Positions 11,901 to 25,700 of a DNA stretch of 64,000 nucleotides are shown piece by piece. Source of the DNA: Liquidambar formosana (lineage: Eukaryota; Streptophyta; Magnoliopsida; Saxifragales; Altingiaceae); the NCBI GenBank assembly GCA_039720395.1, contig CM077832.1:12838966-12902965 (forward strand). Direction: 5' to 3'. The translations under genes and the position numbers were made by a program. Under the pieces are notes generated by a model. That model worked only from the letters and a program-made list of their open reading frames with translations, did not search any database and had not been told where the DNA came from. Numbering within the stretch: the stretch's first letter is position 1; each line of letters begins with the position of its first letter.

Positions 11901-14757
11901 AATTTTTTATTTGGGTAAGTGGAGCTGACCCCTTTAACTACACCAAAGCATTAGCTGCTGCAACATGGATCAAGGGATCCATTTCCAAGACATCCTAGCT
12001 GTTAGCTCGATATACATTGTTGGCCGATTCCCTAACAGCTCAAGCTCTTGGGGTCAAGTCGTGTTCTAACATGGTATTAAAGCTCTGGTTTGCAGGAGGT
12101 CTTGGTTCAAACCTTATTACCTCCATTTGTTTATCCCCCCATTAGTCTGTTTTTTTTTTTTTTTTTTTTTTTGTCTTTCAGTTGTGTGTTTTTCTATCTC
12201 TCCACATGTGGGATGGGGCCACATGTGAGGGAGAGTGTTAGCTCTATATACATTGTTGGCCCCTTCCCTAATAGCTTAAGCTCTTAGGGTCAAGTGATGT
12301 TCCTATGGGGATAATTCCAAGCGATGAAAACTCTCCCAAAGGCCCAAAAGAGCAAATCGAAAAAAAAAGGGCCAATATTAAAAAAAAGAAAAAAAGAAAA
12401 AGAAGAAAACATTGAAGAATAGAAAAACTACATCAGATGGCTTCAAAAAAAATGTACAAAAATCAATATAATTACCAAAAGAGGCTGGCGGTTCATACCA
12501 TGAAGTCCTTGGACGTCGGGGGTCCACCAGGTGGTGACGTCATCATCCAGTGACTGATCTCTAGATTATTTGTGACAATCTCTAGGTGTGTAGGGTCAGA
12601 TCAGAGAGAGAGAAAATAGGTGAGACAAAGAATGGAGAGAGATGAATAGGAGATTAGGAAAATAGGTTAAGGACTTTATCAGTCCTGCACCAAACATTTT
12701 ATTTATATTAGAGTAATATGTCTGATTACAAAAATACCCTCAAGGAAATATAAGAACAACAAGCTAATACAAGTAAACAACTCTAGCAATCATTAATCAT
12801 GTGGCAAATTGACTGGTTGTCGCCCCATCAATTTAAGGGAGGGTGTTGAAGATGAAGATTGTGAGTGACTGTATGGTGAACTATGCTATGCCATGTCATT
12901 AGTCATGATTTTTTTAGATTTTATTGAGGTTAAATTTTGTTAGAATATATATTTTTTTTTTGATAAGCAACAATAATTTTATTAAAAAGAGAAAAGGATT
13001 ACAAAAGGGGACGAGATGTCCCATATGAGAAAGCAGAAGAGAGAATTTGGTTAGAATATGTTTGGTGAATATTTCAAAATATTTAGTTTTCTTTAGTGTT
13101 TATTGTTTAGGATTGTATTCTATTTAAACCCTTTTAGGGTTTTGATTAATAGAATTGTAGTATTCCTTATTTTCTAACAAAATTCTATCCTAGTTAAATT
13201 CAATATTGTATTGGCTTTGTGTGTAAATTCTTTTTGCTTTTAAAAACTGAAGATCTATCATCTATGTTGTCAAAATTGCTAAATAATAACTAAGGTGGTA
13301 GTTTTTCAGTGTATTCACATTAAAGATGTTTGTAAAGTTGTATTATGAGAATGGCAGTTACTTTTACATTCATATTGGTTTATTGTTTTAAGATTTTAAA
13401 AAACATGGCAAAGTCATTTGAATTAGTGATTTGTGTTTCCATGGTTATTATGTACCTGTGATTTAAAAAGTACATGTGATTTGTATTAAGGCCGTAGCTG
13501 ATTATCACGCTAAAAGTGGGAAAAAGTTAATGCTTGTACAATTACGTCATTGGTAAATGGTTATATTCTTTTCAAGACTACTTATCTGCCCATGATGGTC
13601 TCTAGAACACTAGACGTGTGAGTTTCATCTGAACCAACCCATCAATCATTTGTGATACGAATCGTCTTTCTTGTTTATTGATTATTTCCGTTAATTAGTC
13701 AACAATTTAAAGTGTTCTCTTATATGAGAGGTCTGAATACTGCAGATAAAGGTAGTGTATTTGCATTATGATTTGTATTTTTAATTTCTCTACTCATATC
13801 TCTGAATTTTTTTATTGCTTTACTTGACCTCAAATTCTAAAATTTTAATTTGATCTTGAAGCCGGAGACTATAAGCATGACGCTTGTGAATCAGATGCTT
13901 CTTTGCTTTGGAATCATGTTTGCTTCTCAAGTAGGTGAATGCAGGCAATGGCTTTGCCTTTGTTTATCTTTGCTTTAGTAAAGATGGGGATGTCCAAATG
14001 TTGTTTAGACAACCTGAAATTTTATTTTCCAGGACAATAGTGGGATGCTGTCGCTTCTTGGCATGATTGAGCAGTGTCTAAAGGCTGGGAAAAAGCAAAC
14101 ATGGCATGCAGCCAGTGTCACCAATATATGTGTGGGATTACTTGCTGGACTAAAGGTTCTCATCCTTCTCTGTTGATCAACTGTAAAAATTCTCTAGGGC
14201 TTTTGGTGCGTCTAACCTTTGATCCATGATTCCATGCTCTTTCTCAGGCTTTGCTTGCTTTACGTCCCCAACCTTTAGGATTGGAGATTTTAAGCTCTGC
14301 ACAGGCTATCTTTCAGGTATCAATGCCTTTTTGTTTTTTTGGATTGTTTTTTTTATTTATTATGTTCTTTGTGAAGATTACTATTATTATTATTATAAAT
14401 TTTTTGTTATTGTTATTATTTGGGCTTTTTCTTTCTTATGTTATACTTTTATTTTAATTTTAATTTGACAGAGCATTCTGGCAGAGGGAGACATTTGTGC
14501 GTCACAGCGTAGAGCATCGTCAGAAGGTCTTGGTCTCTTAGCTCGCCTGGGGAATGACATCTTTACAGCAAGAATGGTTAGTTCTACATTGTGTTGTATT
14601 TGCAGCAGTTTTGTTTTCTTATCATTGTTACTTTGCTATAGTTAATATCAAGATAGCAAACATTTTGAAATATGTGAAGAAATCGTTATTCTTTTTGCTC
14701 CGCTAAAGCGTGTGATATCCCCTTGCTGTTGTCCATAGTGTCTTCAGTGGTCTTCCA

Positions 14758-14801
<44 letters not shown>

Positions 14802-16337
14802 CGAGTGTCTTTTTGTTTTCTGCCTAACTATATCTGGTAATAAACAGACAAGATCACTGCTTGGCGATCTTACTGGGGCAACGGATTCAAACTATGCTGG
14901 ATCAATTGCTCTTGCACTTGGCTGTATTCATCGCAGGTAGGGTATCAGACTTATGTTCGGTATTTCCTTTTTTATTTTCCTCTGAACTACTTTTAGTTGG
15001 GCTGAATAAAATTATGATTTTTTGTTGTTTATATTTGATTTATAGTAAGTTTTTATCCATCATCTATATTATTTTGGTAAAAATTGTCAACCCCTCAGAA
15101 AATAGTGCGAAAAGTTGTCATATGAATGGCTTAAAATTTGTATCGTCGTAATCAACAGGCATGTATTGATGCTTAAATCATGTTATGCTGAAAGGAATGT
15201 TTTGCTATACTGTTCAACATTATTCATTTTCTATTCTTTTTAACGATGTGTTGTAAGATCTCTTTAATTCAAGTTTAAATATATACTGAATTACATGCTG
15301 TCTGTACCAACAGCGATGATGTATTTGAAAGTAAGAGTAAGTAAGCTCTCTAGATGTCCTGGTAGGATTCTGTGAAACTCCTTAATACAAAAGATGATAG
15401 TAAGAAACGTAAATCAACCACAGAGGAGGTATTCCAGGCAAGTTTCACTGGTTTAGTCATTCAATATTTTTCTTTATATTTATGTGTTCATGAAACTTGT
15501 GTAAGGCACTCAAAGGCAATATCACCAATAGCAGCGATATAGTGGACAGTATATCTCTTATCAGAGGTCTCCGAGATAAATCACGGCAACAATACCTTTT
15601 TTGCAATTTTCTAGTGAGAAATTGTTGATACCCGTCAATCCATCACTTTTAGGCTATATAACTTTTATTTTGTGCCCTTTATTTATTTATTTATATTTTT
15701 TGCATTTACCCTTCAAATTGGCCGGTTGGTGAGATACTGAAACTCTACGTTGAATTGAAGTTAGATGGCTTTTGCAAAGTTGCATCAGTAAGATTCTAGT
15801 ACACAGGCTTATACAAGTATTAAACTTCAATGTGAATCATTATATGAGTATGGCATAATATTGGTATCTACAAATGGTCAAATCACTAACATCAATAGAA
15901 TATGGATTCTCTTTTCTTTGTGGAGATAAATCTTTTTCAGAAGACTCCTTTACCTGGTGCTCTCGCTCTTCAGTTATGAGGGCCCCATCATTTCCCTGAG
16001 AAAACAAATGGGGCTGCCTCCAAAGACTGCAAGGGCCTTACAACTAATTTCTTTCTGCACTTGATCTCATGCTTCAACATAAGTATATTATATTCACAAA
16101 CTGAAAAATCCCAATATTTTGATAATACACTATGCATGTAATCTGTGTTACACGGACCCGGCTGTTTAACCCAAGGTACTCGTGTCGACATGACACGACA
16201 CGGGTACGGGTATGGGATCCGTGTTAGATACCTCACGTGAAAATTGGACACGGCTACTAGGAGAAGAAGGAGAAGGAGAAGGAGAAGGAGAAGGAGAAGA
16301 GGAAGAAGAAGAAGAAGCAGAAGCAGCTGCAGGACAG

Positions 16338-16379
<42 letters not shown>

Positions 16380-17632
16380 CACACACATATCTCCGTACCC
16401 ATATCCCATTTTTGGATACTTTTTGGCCGAGTGCCTGTATCCTAAATTTAAAAATTTGATGAGTCCGACTCCTAGATACACACCCACACCAATACCAGCA
16501 CCTGTACACGTGTAACATAGCATGTAATGTGCATCTGTATAAAAATATACTATATTACTCTATGTTACATGGACACTTCAAAATGTGTGAAGTACCCGTA
16601 TTAGACACATGTGACATGGGTGTGGATACTTATACCGGACACTTAAAAATAGTGAGAAATCTTTGGAAAGTAGACAAATCCAACACCTGGACACATACTT
16701 GCACCCAACACCCACACCCGAGTCCACATAACATAGATATTACTTAATTTAAAACAATTGATCATTTCAGAAGTAGAAATTGGATAATCTGCAATAGGTG
16801 TGTTATGTGTAAAGAGCGGCAGAATTGGTCGATCACTTTTTTCTTCATTGTCCTATGGCGTGGTTGTTGTGGTGTTTTGTTTTCAACTTGTTTGGGGTCC
16901 ATTGGGTGTTGCCTGCTACCTCTTTTGATTTAATTTCTGGATGGTGGATCAAAATCCGAAGCAAGGATTTAAACAATGTTTGGAAAGCAGTCTTGTATGG
17001 TTTGTTTTGGTGCATTTGGAAAGAAAGAAACAATAGAATATTTGATAGTAATGAAGCTTCTTTGATAGATCTTGGTAAATGGTCTATCTTTGTCACACTC
17101 GTTTATGATTTTAAATACTATGCCCACTTTTATATATTTGTAAATGGTCCATCTTGCCTGCAGTGCAGGAGGAATGGCATTGTCAAGTTTAGTACCTGCA
17201 ACTGTGAGCTCAATTTCTTCGCTGGCTAAAAGTTCAACTGCTGGTTTTCAGATCTGGTCTTTGCATGGACTTCTTTTGTCCATTGAAGCTGCTGGCTTGT
17301 CTTATGTATCTCATGTTCAGGTATTCCAATGCTTGGACAAGTTTAGTGACTTTGGAGAAGGGTTTTTTTGGGTGTCATTTGCTATATTTTCTCGTTGTTA
17401 ACTTCCTCAATACTTTCTCATGTAATACCTTTATCTAATCTGCTAGAGCATGGCTGTGGAAGCAGTCTATGTTCGACTCTCAATGGTACTTTTAATATTT
17501 CTAGGATGTAGGTTTAGTTGCATAAAATATGATTTAGACAGCCACCCATATAGATTGGGTATACTTAGCGTGTACAGCTAAAGGTCTTTTTTCTTTCAAG
17601 GATTTATTGACTTATCAGAAACTTAATACATT

Positions 17633-17671
<39 letters not shown>

Positions 17672-20600
17672 TGTAGAATGGGTATATTTGTTTGTTTTTA
17701 TTCATATATCTAAATGAGGATTCTCTTATCTTGAGATAGTAATATGAATTGATAGCCTCATGCCCTCATGGTATTTCAACCGCCGAAAAGACATTTAATA
17801 CAGGTATTAACTGAAGAGAACTGACAATGTACAAAGTCTTCTCACCCTCAGCATATTAGATTTGATATAATACGTCTATAAAGAAATGCTACAAATAAAT
17901 ATAATAGAACTGATCGATTTGTTAAAATCAATCGATATAACTGGTGGTAGTTTTCAATCACCTCTCATTTCAATATGTCACAATTTGCACACCCGAGAGA
18001 CATAGTTTGGTTAATCAAATTAGTGAAGTAATTATATATTTGAGATTTCCAATATGAAGGTTTTTGGTCCATCATGAATTCATGATTTAGATCTTTATGC
18101 TGTTTTGGCAACTGGTGCTGGCATAATTTGTTAAATTCTCATGTTTAATGGTTTACAGGTGATAAAATGCTTGACACGCTTCTATCTGATGTAGGAAACA
18201 TATCTCTACTGTTTTGATTGATTTTGATATTATTACAACATTCATGGGGCTATCACCCTAACTTTGAACATTCAGGTGTAAATAGTTTTTGTTCATTGAT
18301 TTATCAATGTTCTGTCTTGTTCCATTTCTCTTGTTCTGTAGGCAGCACTTGGTCTTGCTTTGGATATTCTTTTATCTGAGGAGAACGGATGGGTTGACCT
18401 TCAGCAGGGAGTGGGCCGTCTTATAAATGCTATCGTTGCTGTTCTTGGTCCTGAACTTGCTCCTGGCAGCATTTTTTTTTCACGCTGCAAGGTTTTGTTG
18501 TCTACCATTTCCACTACCTATCGAAGTCTTTATGTTGGACTGGCTTTATAAGTGAAAAATCTTTGTAATCATATGTGTTAAAAAGCACTGATCAAAAGCT
18601 TGAATTATTCTTGTCTGACCTGAACAATTCCTATTTCTGTCCAAAAAGTAAAAAAATGAACTATTCCTATTTGGTAGATTGTTGATTTCATTTTTGTGAT
18701 GTATTTTGTATCCAGTCTGTTGTTGCAGAGATAAGCTCCTGGCAAGAAGCAGCAACACTTCTTGAGTATGTCAGCCAATTAATATTTTTTTCTTTTTAAA
18801 TTTTTTGGTTTTTTCTTATTCTTTCTACCATAGTGGGTCTGATCCTGTTGTTAGAATATAAGATGTATATTATCACCTTTTCAGGAGCGTCCGGTTTACA
18901 CAACAACTTGTTCTTTTTGCCCCGCAAGCTGTCTCTGTGCACTCCCATGTGCAAACTCTTCTCCGGACTCTATCCTCGAGACAGGTGTTTTTGCAGTTAA
19001 AAATAAGAGACATTTCTGAAGATGTAAAATTTTTCTTAGCATGTTTTCTCTAAAACAAATTAGCTTTCTATGAATCAGCCGACTCAAAGGCATCTGGCTG
19101 TCTCTACTCTACGACATCTCATTGAAAAGGACCCGGTGAGTTTAAAAAGAGTTGTTTATCTTACCTTTTTGCTTGTTCCAATCAAAATTATCAGAAAAAT
19201 TTTCTAAACCTAAAGATATTGCATCCTTATGTTATAATAATTATATAGTGGGGAAAGGCCTCATCCAAAGTATATGGTGTTAACTTACCAACTCCTCTAA
19301 AATCCGGAGCTATTAGAGAGTGGGCCTACTATAATACTTATATAGTGGGGTGTAACTCACCCGCACCCCCCCTGCCCAGTGCATGGCGACCTGCCCACCG
19401 GCATGTGCATTCTTCCTCACAAGAACAAACTTCTCGGGGAATGCATGGGAACAATCGACTGTGTGGGGGAATGTAGGGTCACCAAGGTAGAAAGATACAG
19501 CAGATTCAGACACAAGCCTTCTTGCTTCAATATCATGTCAACTTAACAACTAATCTAAATGTTGTGTTGGGATGATTTCTACTGTTTTTTGAGGTTTTAG
19601 AAGGAGTAAGAAGGCGTTGGTGCTTTGGGGATGTGCTGTCTTAGCTATCTTCTAGGTGTTGTGGTTGGAAAGAAATGCAATGATTTTTCATGATAGGGAG
19701 GAGGAAGTGGGATTCTTGTGGGATAAGGTGGTGTTTTTGGCTTCTTTTTGGGCTTTGGCTTCTCTGGAGTACAGTGGCATTCCATTTTTTGTTATTTCGT
19801 CAGATTGGAGGGCTGTGTGGACTGGAGTGATTTTTGTCTTGATTTTCTTTTTCTATATTTCTTCTTTCTTTAACTGCTTTGTAGGACATCTCGTCCTTTT
19901 TTTGTATTCTCTTCAATTTATAATATATTCTCTTTGTTGCTAATCAAAAAATAAAAATAATAAAAATATATATATCTATACGTTACGTATGTAATTTATT
20001 CTGAGCATATTGAGATTTATTATGTTGTGAAATTACTTAAGTTATGTTCGACAGATATATTGACAGATATTGTTGCCGAGATTTATATCGAAGGCTTCCA
20101 GTGAGAGACATATTGACAGATATATTAATCGGAGATATTTTAGTCCTTGTTCATATCTTCATAGAGTTTAGAATTATAAGTTGAGGGCTTGTTTATCTCT
20201 GATCTCTTATGTGATAACACATCCGCTTAGTTAAATTGCTAGGTATAAGAGATTAGCATTAAGGTTTGATGGAAGAATGAAAAGAAGAAGAAGAGAAAGA
20301 GTGAGATTAGGAAAATAGGTTAAGTGGCTTAATCATCCCCTCACCAACTTATTATTATTTATAGAGAAATTCAAATTACAATAATGCCCATATTAAGAGT
20401 ACAATCAGTGAAAACATAAGAAGTATGATGTGGGATGAAAACCAAAGCTGATGAGTGGTAGGCTTTGTAGAGGGTTTGGGGTAGAGGGATTGGTTAAGGT
20501 TTGAAGCTTGGAAATTCAGGAAGATGGCGCTGGAAATTCTGGACAGCAGTTATTTTTGGGTCTAGCAGCAGCTTCTTGAAGGATTAGAGTGGTAGGATGA

Positions 20601-22754
20601 AGGTCCAAAGGTGGGAGTTATGAAGGGGTTATAGAGAAATAGGGTTAAGGGTGTAAAGGTGTTTAGAGAAGGAGGATTTTGGTTAATTTAAAGAAAACAT
20701 AGCAGCAAAATAAACTAAGCAGAAGAAGAAGAAGAAGAAGAAGAAGAAGAAGATGAAGAAGAAAGATAGTCTAGGAATCACTAGTAGAATTCCTTAAGCA
20801 TCACACCTAAGGTCCCGTAGGCATCACACCTAGCCACCTAGGGTTAGAGAGAAGGCCTCACACCCTCAAAACTTATGAATTACTCACAAAGTAGAAAATT
20901 ATAAAATACTTCATTCATTGATTTAAAATCTGATGGTACATGACTTTTTATAGGCTGCTATAAGCAAACGAGCTTCTAACATTAGACAACTTGGAGGGCA
21001 GGTTAGCTTCTAAAATGAGCCAACTTGGAAAGCAAGTAAGCTTTTAAAACAAGCTAGTTAACTTAGACCAAAGTTGACTTGGACTACACCAACAAGAAGA
21101 CCAACTAGAAAGCCCAAAAATAAAACCCATACATGACCCAACCCAATTAGCCCCAAAAAAAAAAAAAAAAAAACCAAAATACCCTTGGTTCCATTAAACT
21201 TGACAAAATTTAAATAAAAATAATTAATATTTATGACCCTAAATAGGATATAAAATAAGAATTAAATCTAGCTAAACCTAGTAGCGCAAGAGCCCAAGTG
21301 GGCCCCATTTGAAATTGAATAGATTTTCGAAGCCTTTCCCAACCTGCATCAGAGTAACTTTTACACTCATCCTCAATTTGGGGCATACAAATAAAAAATT
21401 CTCAGCTTGGAAGAAAATTGTTGAATAGGAGGACAAGTTAAGGCTTTGTGAGAATATAAACTAGTTGATGATCCGAGAATATAAGGAGTTAAGGACTAAC
21501 AAGCTGCTTTTGCAACAATACTTCCTGAATAAAGTGGCAATCGACCTCAATATGCTTGATACGATCATGGAAGTCAGTATACGCCACCTGCTCATATGAT
21601 GATGAAATATATCAAGCAAAGGATTGCAAGCAAGGTGAAAGACAAGTATAGGATATAAAGTGACCAATAGGATGTTAAGTACATGTCCTTTTATTGCGGC
21701 ATAGAGCAATAGGTAAATCATCGGTCCTCAAAGGAAGAGAAGGCAAGGTAAAATCCGTAGACTAAGAAGATGTAGCGATGGGGCCATACAAAGCAACACG
21801 CCTATCTTGAGATCCCCGATATTCCTACAATGGAGAATTAGAAGGAGCAAAAGAAATTAGAAATGCAACCCTAGGTGGAGCCACATGCATTAGAAGGTAA
21901 GGAAATGAAAAGGAATGCTCCCCCTTACAATGAGATATGAGATCAGAAGAAAAACTTTAACTTGAAGGGAAAAAGAATGAGGTAGACTCAAAGAAAAGAG
22001 ATGATAAGCCAGTATCACGAGAACTAGAACTTGAAGCTATAGACCTAAAGGAGGTCTGTCACTGCCATACCTTTGAAAACAATATTATTATGTATGATTG
22101 ATACCCCCATCATAATTACACTTCTTATCACCGCATCCGCTAGTATGAGGACCACCACGAAAAATATAGCCTCCAAGCATGGTTCAAAGTCTCATCCATG
22201 ATGAATGAGATCTTGGCGAGATGGTTCGGTCTCAACCATGGATGATAAAATATTTCCCAACGGTACAAAAATATATAAGAGACTTTGCTTCTCAAACGGG
22301 ATTAGTGCGATCTCGTTCAAATCAGGACTGTTACTGGCGATATCTTGTAAAGTCGGTGCACCTCGAACAAAATCTCGTCAATCTTGAGTGATACATTGTG
22401 CTTGAATAAGGTATTATCCATTTTGAAATTAATACTTAAAGCCTTAGAAGCCATAGAAAGTCGAACAGATCTCTGATCTCTCTTGTTTGTGTTGATGATC
22501 GATGATTTGTGTAGATTGCATGAGTTCTCAACTAGGATCGACTGCTGAAGTTCACACCTTAAGCATCATCTCTAACAAATCTAGGCAAGGTTAGAGGACT
22601 CGAGGGTCGACTGGTTTCACGGCCTCAAGGGTGCTCAACTTGGTTCGTGGCCTTAGGTATGCCCGACTGGTTCAAAACAAGTGGGTTCTTCCGGTGCGGG
22701 GGTGCTCGACAAGTGGGTTTGAGCTTTGTCTAGAGTTCATTGTGTTTGAAATCT

Positions 22755-22789
<35 letters not shown>

Positions 22790-25700
22790 CACATGCTCCT
22801 ATGGTTGTTGTGAATGTACATCATCTTCTTCTTCTTCTCTTTTCCTTTATTTCTTTGTTTTTCCTTTTTGTGTTAGTGGGTATCATTTTGCAGCTGACTA
22901 GTCTTGTGCTTCTTATATTCTTCATAAATTACAACATACTATATCATTTTGGACAAGGTATCAAGATTTGACCCTTTGACCTACTATAAGTTATAACTTG
23001 GTCTTTTTTATTTTCTTATTTCTAAAAATGCAAACTCTCTTATTATTATCTTGTATTATTTACAAAATTACCCAACAATTTTAGTATTTTTTTTAAAAAA
23101 TTATTTTTAATTTTTAATTGATAAGTAGGTAGTTTTAAAATGTTTTTTTTTTTTTGGTAACTTATAAATCATTTATTTATGTAAATTGTATTAAATCTTC
23201 TATTACTTCTTTTTAATGTAGTAATAAATAATAGCCATGCCTTCTATTTCCAAAGAATAAAAAAAACACTTATTAGATATTATGTTTGTTATAGTAAAGC
23301 AACGCGCTAGCGCTTGTTTTAATGTTCTTAACCATATTATGTGTCCAAAGTTAATTGTTTTACTTATTTGATGGTTCCAATGTGATTATTCTATTTTTTC
23401 TGATTATTCTATTAATTTTTAAGATTCTTTTAGACATACTTCCATGCGTAAAGTTGCATCCCACCCGAACCTATTTTCCAAATCTATCTCTCTTCTTCTT
23501 CTCTTCAATCTTCCATCAAACCCTAACCTTAATCTCTTATGCCAAGTAATTTAACTTGGTATTAAAGGATAAGATCCAACCCTAGGAAACTCAAAACTTC
23601 AAAAAAGCAATTGGAAGTCGCTGCTTCAGAACCATGGTATTTGTTACATTATACATTTGGTGATATTGGCATAATCTTTAATTTATTTTTCACACCTCAA
23701 TTTCTGGCTAACAATTCAAGAAACATGAAGCTAGCAAGAAGTACTACCATCCTTGTTTGATAATTAACTTGAATATCTAGTTTTACTTCAATTTCATGCC
23801 TATAGATATCAGGAGTTATTCTAACCAAGCTACTTTTCAGATGTATGTTCTGATAATCTGCTTTGCAGGTTTCCATTATTAAGGAGCAAATAGAAGATAA
23901 CTTGTTCCATATGGTGGATGAAGAAACTGATTCTGAGTATGTTGAGAATACCCTTTATATTATCAGTGTTTATGATCAGTTCTTAGGCTGTACTTCTATG
24001 AACAGTGGCCTTTGCATCACTGGCGTGAACTTATATTCGTTTCCCCTTTTTTTTTTTTTTTTTTTTAAATTTTATTTTATTTTATTTATTTTTTTAGGAA
24101 TTATGACTAATTGACTATGATGTAATTATCTTATGGTCTATTTCAACTTACTTGTATTTATATTATTTATTTATTTATTTATATATTTTTAAGTATTATC
24201 CTTGTATGATTGGCGAATGCCTATAAATGACTATCATCAAAATATACAATGATACTTTCGAATTAAAGGACCTTGAAAAATAATTTTTAACTGTAAGTGT
24301 CTCCACCTTAGCTTAGGATTAGATTAGAAGCAAGAAGAGCTAGAGAGATAAACTCGTCCACCCATTACACATGAACATGAGAGATTTACATGGAAAACCC
24401 AAACACGGGTGAAAAACCACAAACACCAAAAAATCCACTGTGTGAAAGATAATTACAAGGACTCAAAGGACAACTTACATATTCTTGGAACCCTCAACCA
24501 TGGACAGCTAGTGATGTTGCTCTTTTCGTTGTTGTAAACCATGTTATATCCCTTAGACATGGCCCGTAAGTCCTATACGGCTTCCGAAGATCCTCCCCTG
24601 GACAAATCCTTCACAAGCAGTGTATATGGAGCATGAAAACTCAACACCTTTATGAGGTAGGTATCTTGGTGAAGCTACAAGAACCGAACATCTTGAGAAT
24701 GTGAATGAAAGCTTAGTGTGTTCTTAGATGGAAGAGGTTGAAGACAGCAATGGTGTCTCTCAAAACAAAACTCTTCCTTTTTCTCTCTAAGCTCTCTCTT
24801 TTCTATAGTTCTTTCGTTTTTAAAACCTTTTGAGATAAAGGGAAAAAAACCTTTTTATACCTAGGGACCTAGGGTTAGGTGAGGTGAAAGAGTGCACAAA
24901 AAGGAGCTTTCTTAGATCATTAGAGTGAATTTCCCACTCACTGACTTTCAAAGGTGGACCTCCAATGTTCGAACAATTAGTGACCTGAGACTGAGAGTTA
25001 ATAAAACTCTTCGGTAATTCAATGTTCAAATGAGAGGGCTTAACGTTCAAATGCAAGGTAAGCTGAGAGTTGCAAGAAACTCTTAGCTTACTTCACATTT
25101 AGACGCTAAAGACGAATGTTCAAATGGTGCCTCGAATTATTCTTACCAAAGAGAGGATTCAAACAGAACACAACGCACATAGAAACCCTAAAAACTACAT
25201 AAATTACCAAGGGCCAAAGCTAACCACCTATGGTTCATTCCCAAGCCACTAGGTCACTTACTAATTACTATGCCTAAGATGGTAAGATGCTCAAATTGGA
25301 ATAGGAGATCCGATGCACCGCATATTCTTCAACCTTGAACAAAATTGGACATGGTAATTACGACACACGATTTTGGAGGAAAAATATGTCAATACACAAA
25401 GCCTAGACTCTAGGACTTTACAAACTAAACACTTGTGTTATTGCCCATAATCCCATATAAATAGGCTTGGTGTGTGGGTTATCCCAAACAGCATGACTAA
25501 CCTCTCCTTCACCTCGAATTTCATTCTCCATTCATCACTTAGGCAAATATGTATTTGAAGGTAACCGTTATTTAATTTATTCTTTGAGAAAACATTGATG
25601 TGACCATCATATCTAGCACATTTTCCATTATCGACATGGGGATCTAATACTTGATTGTGATCTTATTATTGAGTTTCCAACCTAAAAGACTAAGCTTTTA

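Larger units (their letters stand above)
10582..13861 (+). other. Intron 6 (3.3 kb), remaining content
   Basis: Holds the Copia relic, a TRIM and a LINE tail listed separately. 12306-12940 carries no element I can name. 13060-13861 is plain AT-rich intron. Confidence 0.6.
14937..17163 (+). other. Intron 11 (2.2 kb), remaining content
   Basis: 14937-16142 has no assignable element. 16143-16736 is two adjacent hAT MITEs and 16785-17130 a LINE relic, listed separately. Confidence 0.6.
19136..23868 (+). other. Intron 16 (4.7 kb), remaining content
   Basis: 19136-19560 is unassigned. A LINE tail, a reversed Copia relic and a hAT-like element are listed separately. 19975-20700 is AT-rich with no recognisable element. 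Purine-rich AAG repeats lie at 20715-20765. Confidence 0.6.

Noticed and set aside
16166..16518. Overlapping open frames on both strands of up to 176 codons
   Set aside because: They lie inside a hAT MITE and translate its GGAGAA and TA repeats; frames are open because the repeats lack stops.
24290..25650. Possible LTR or solo LTR
   Set aside because: The text looks retroelement-like, but I found neither a matching second repeat nor target duplications, so no boundaries can be supported.
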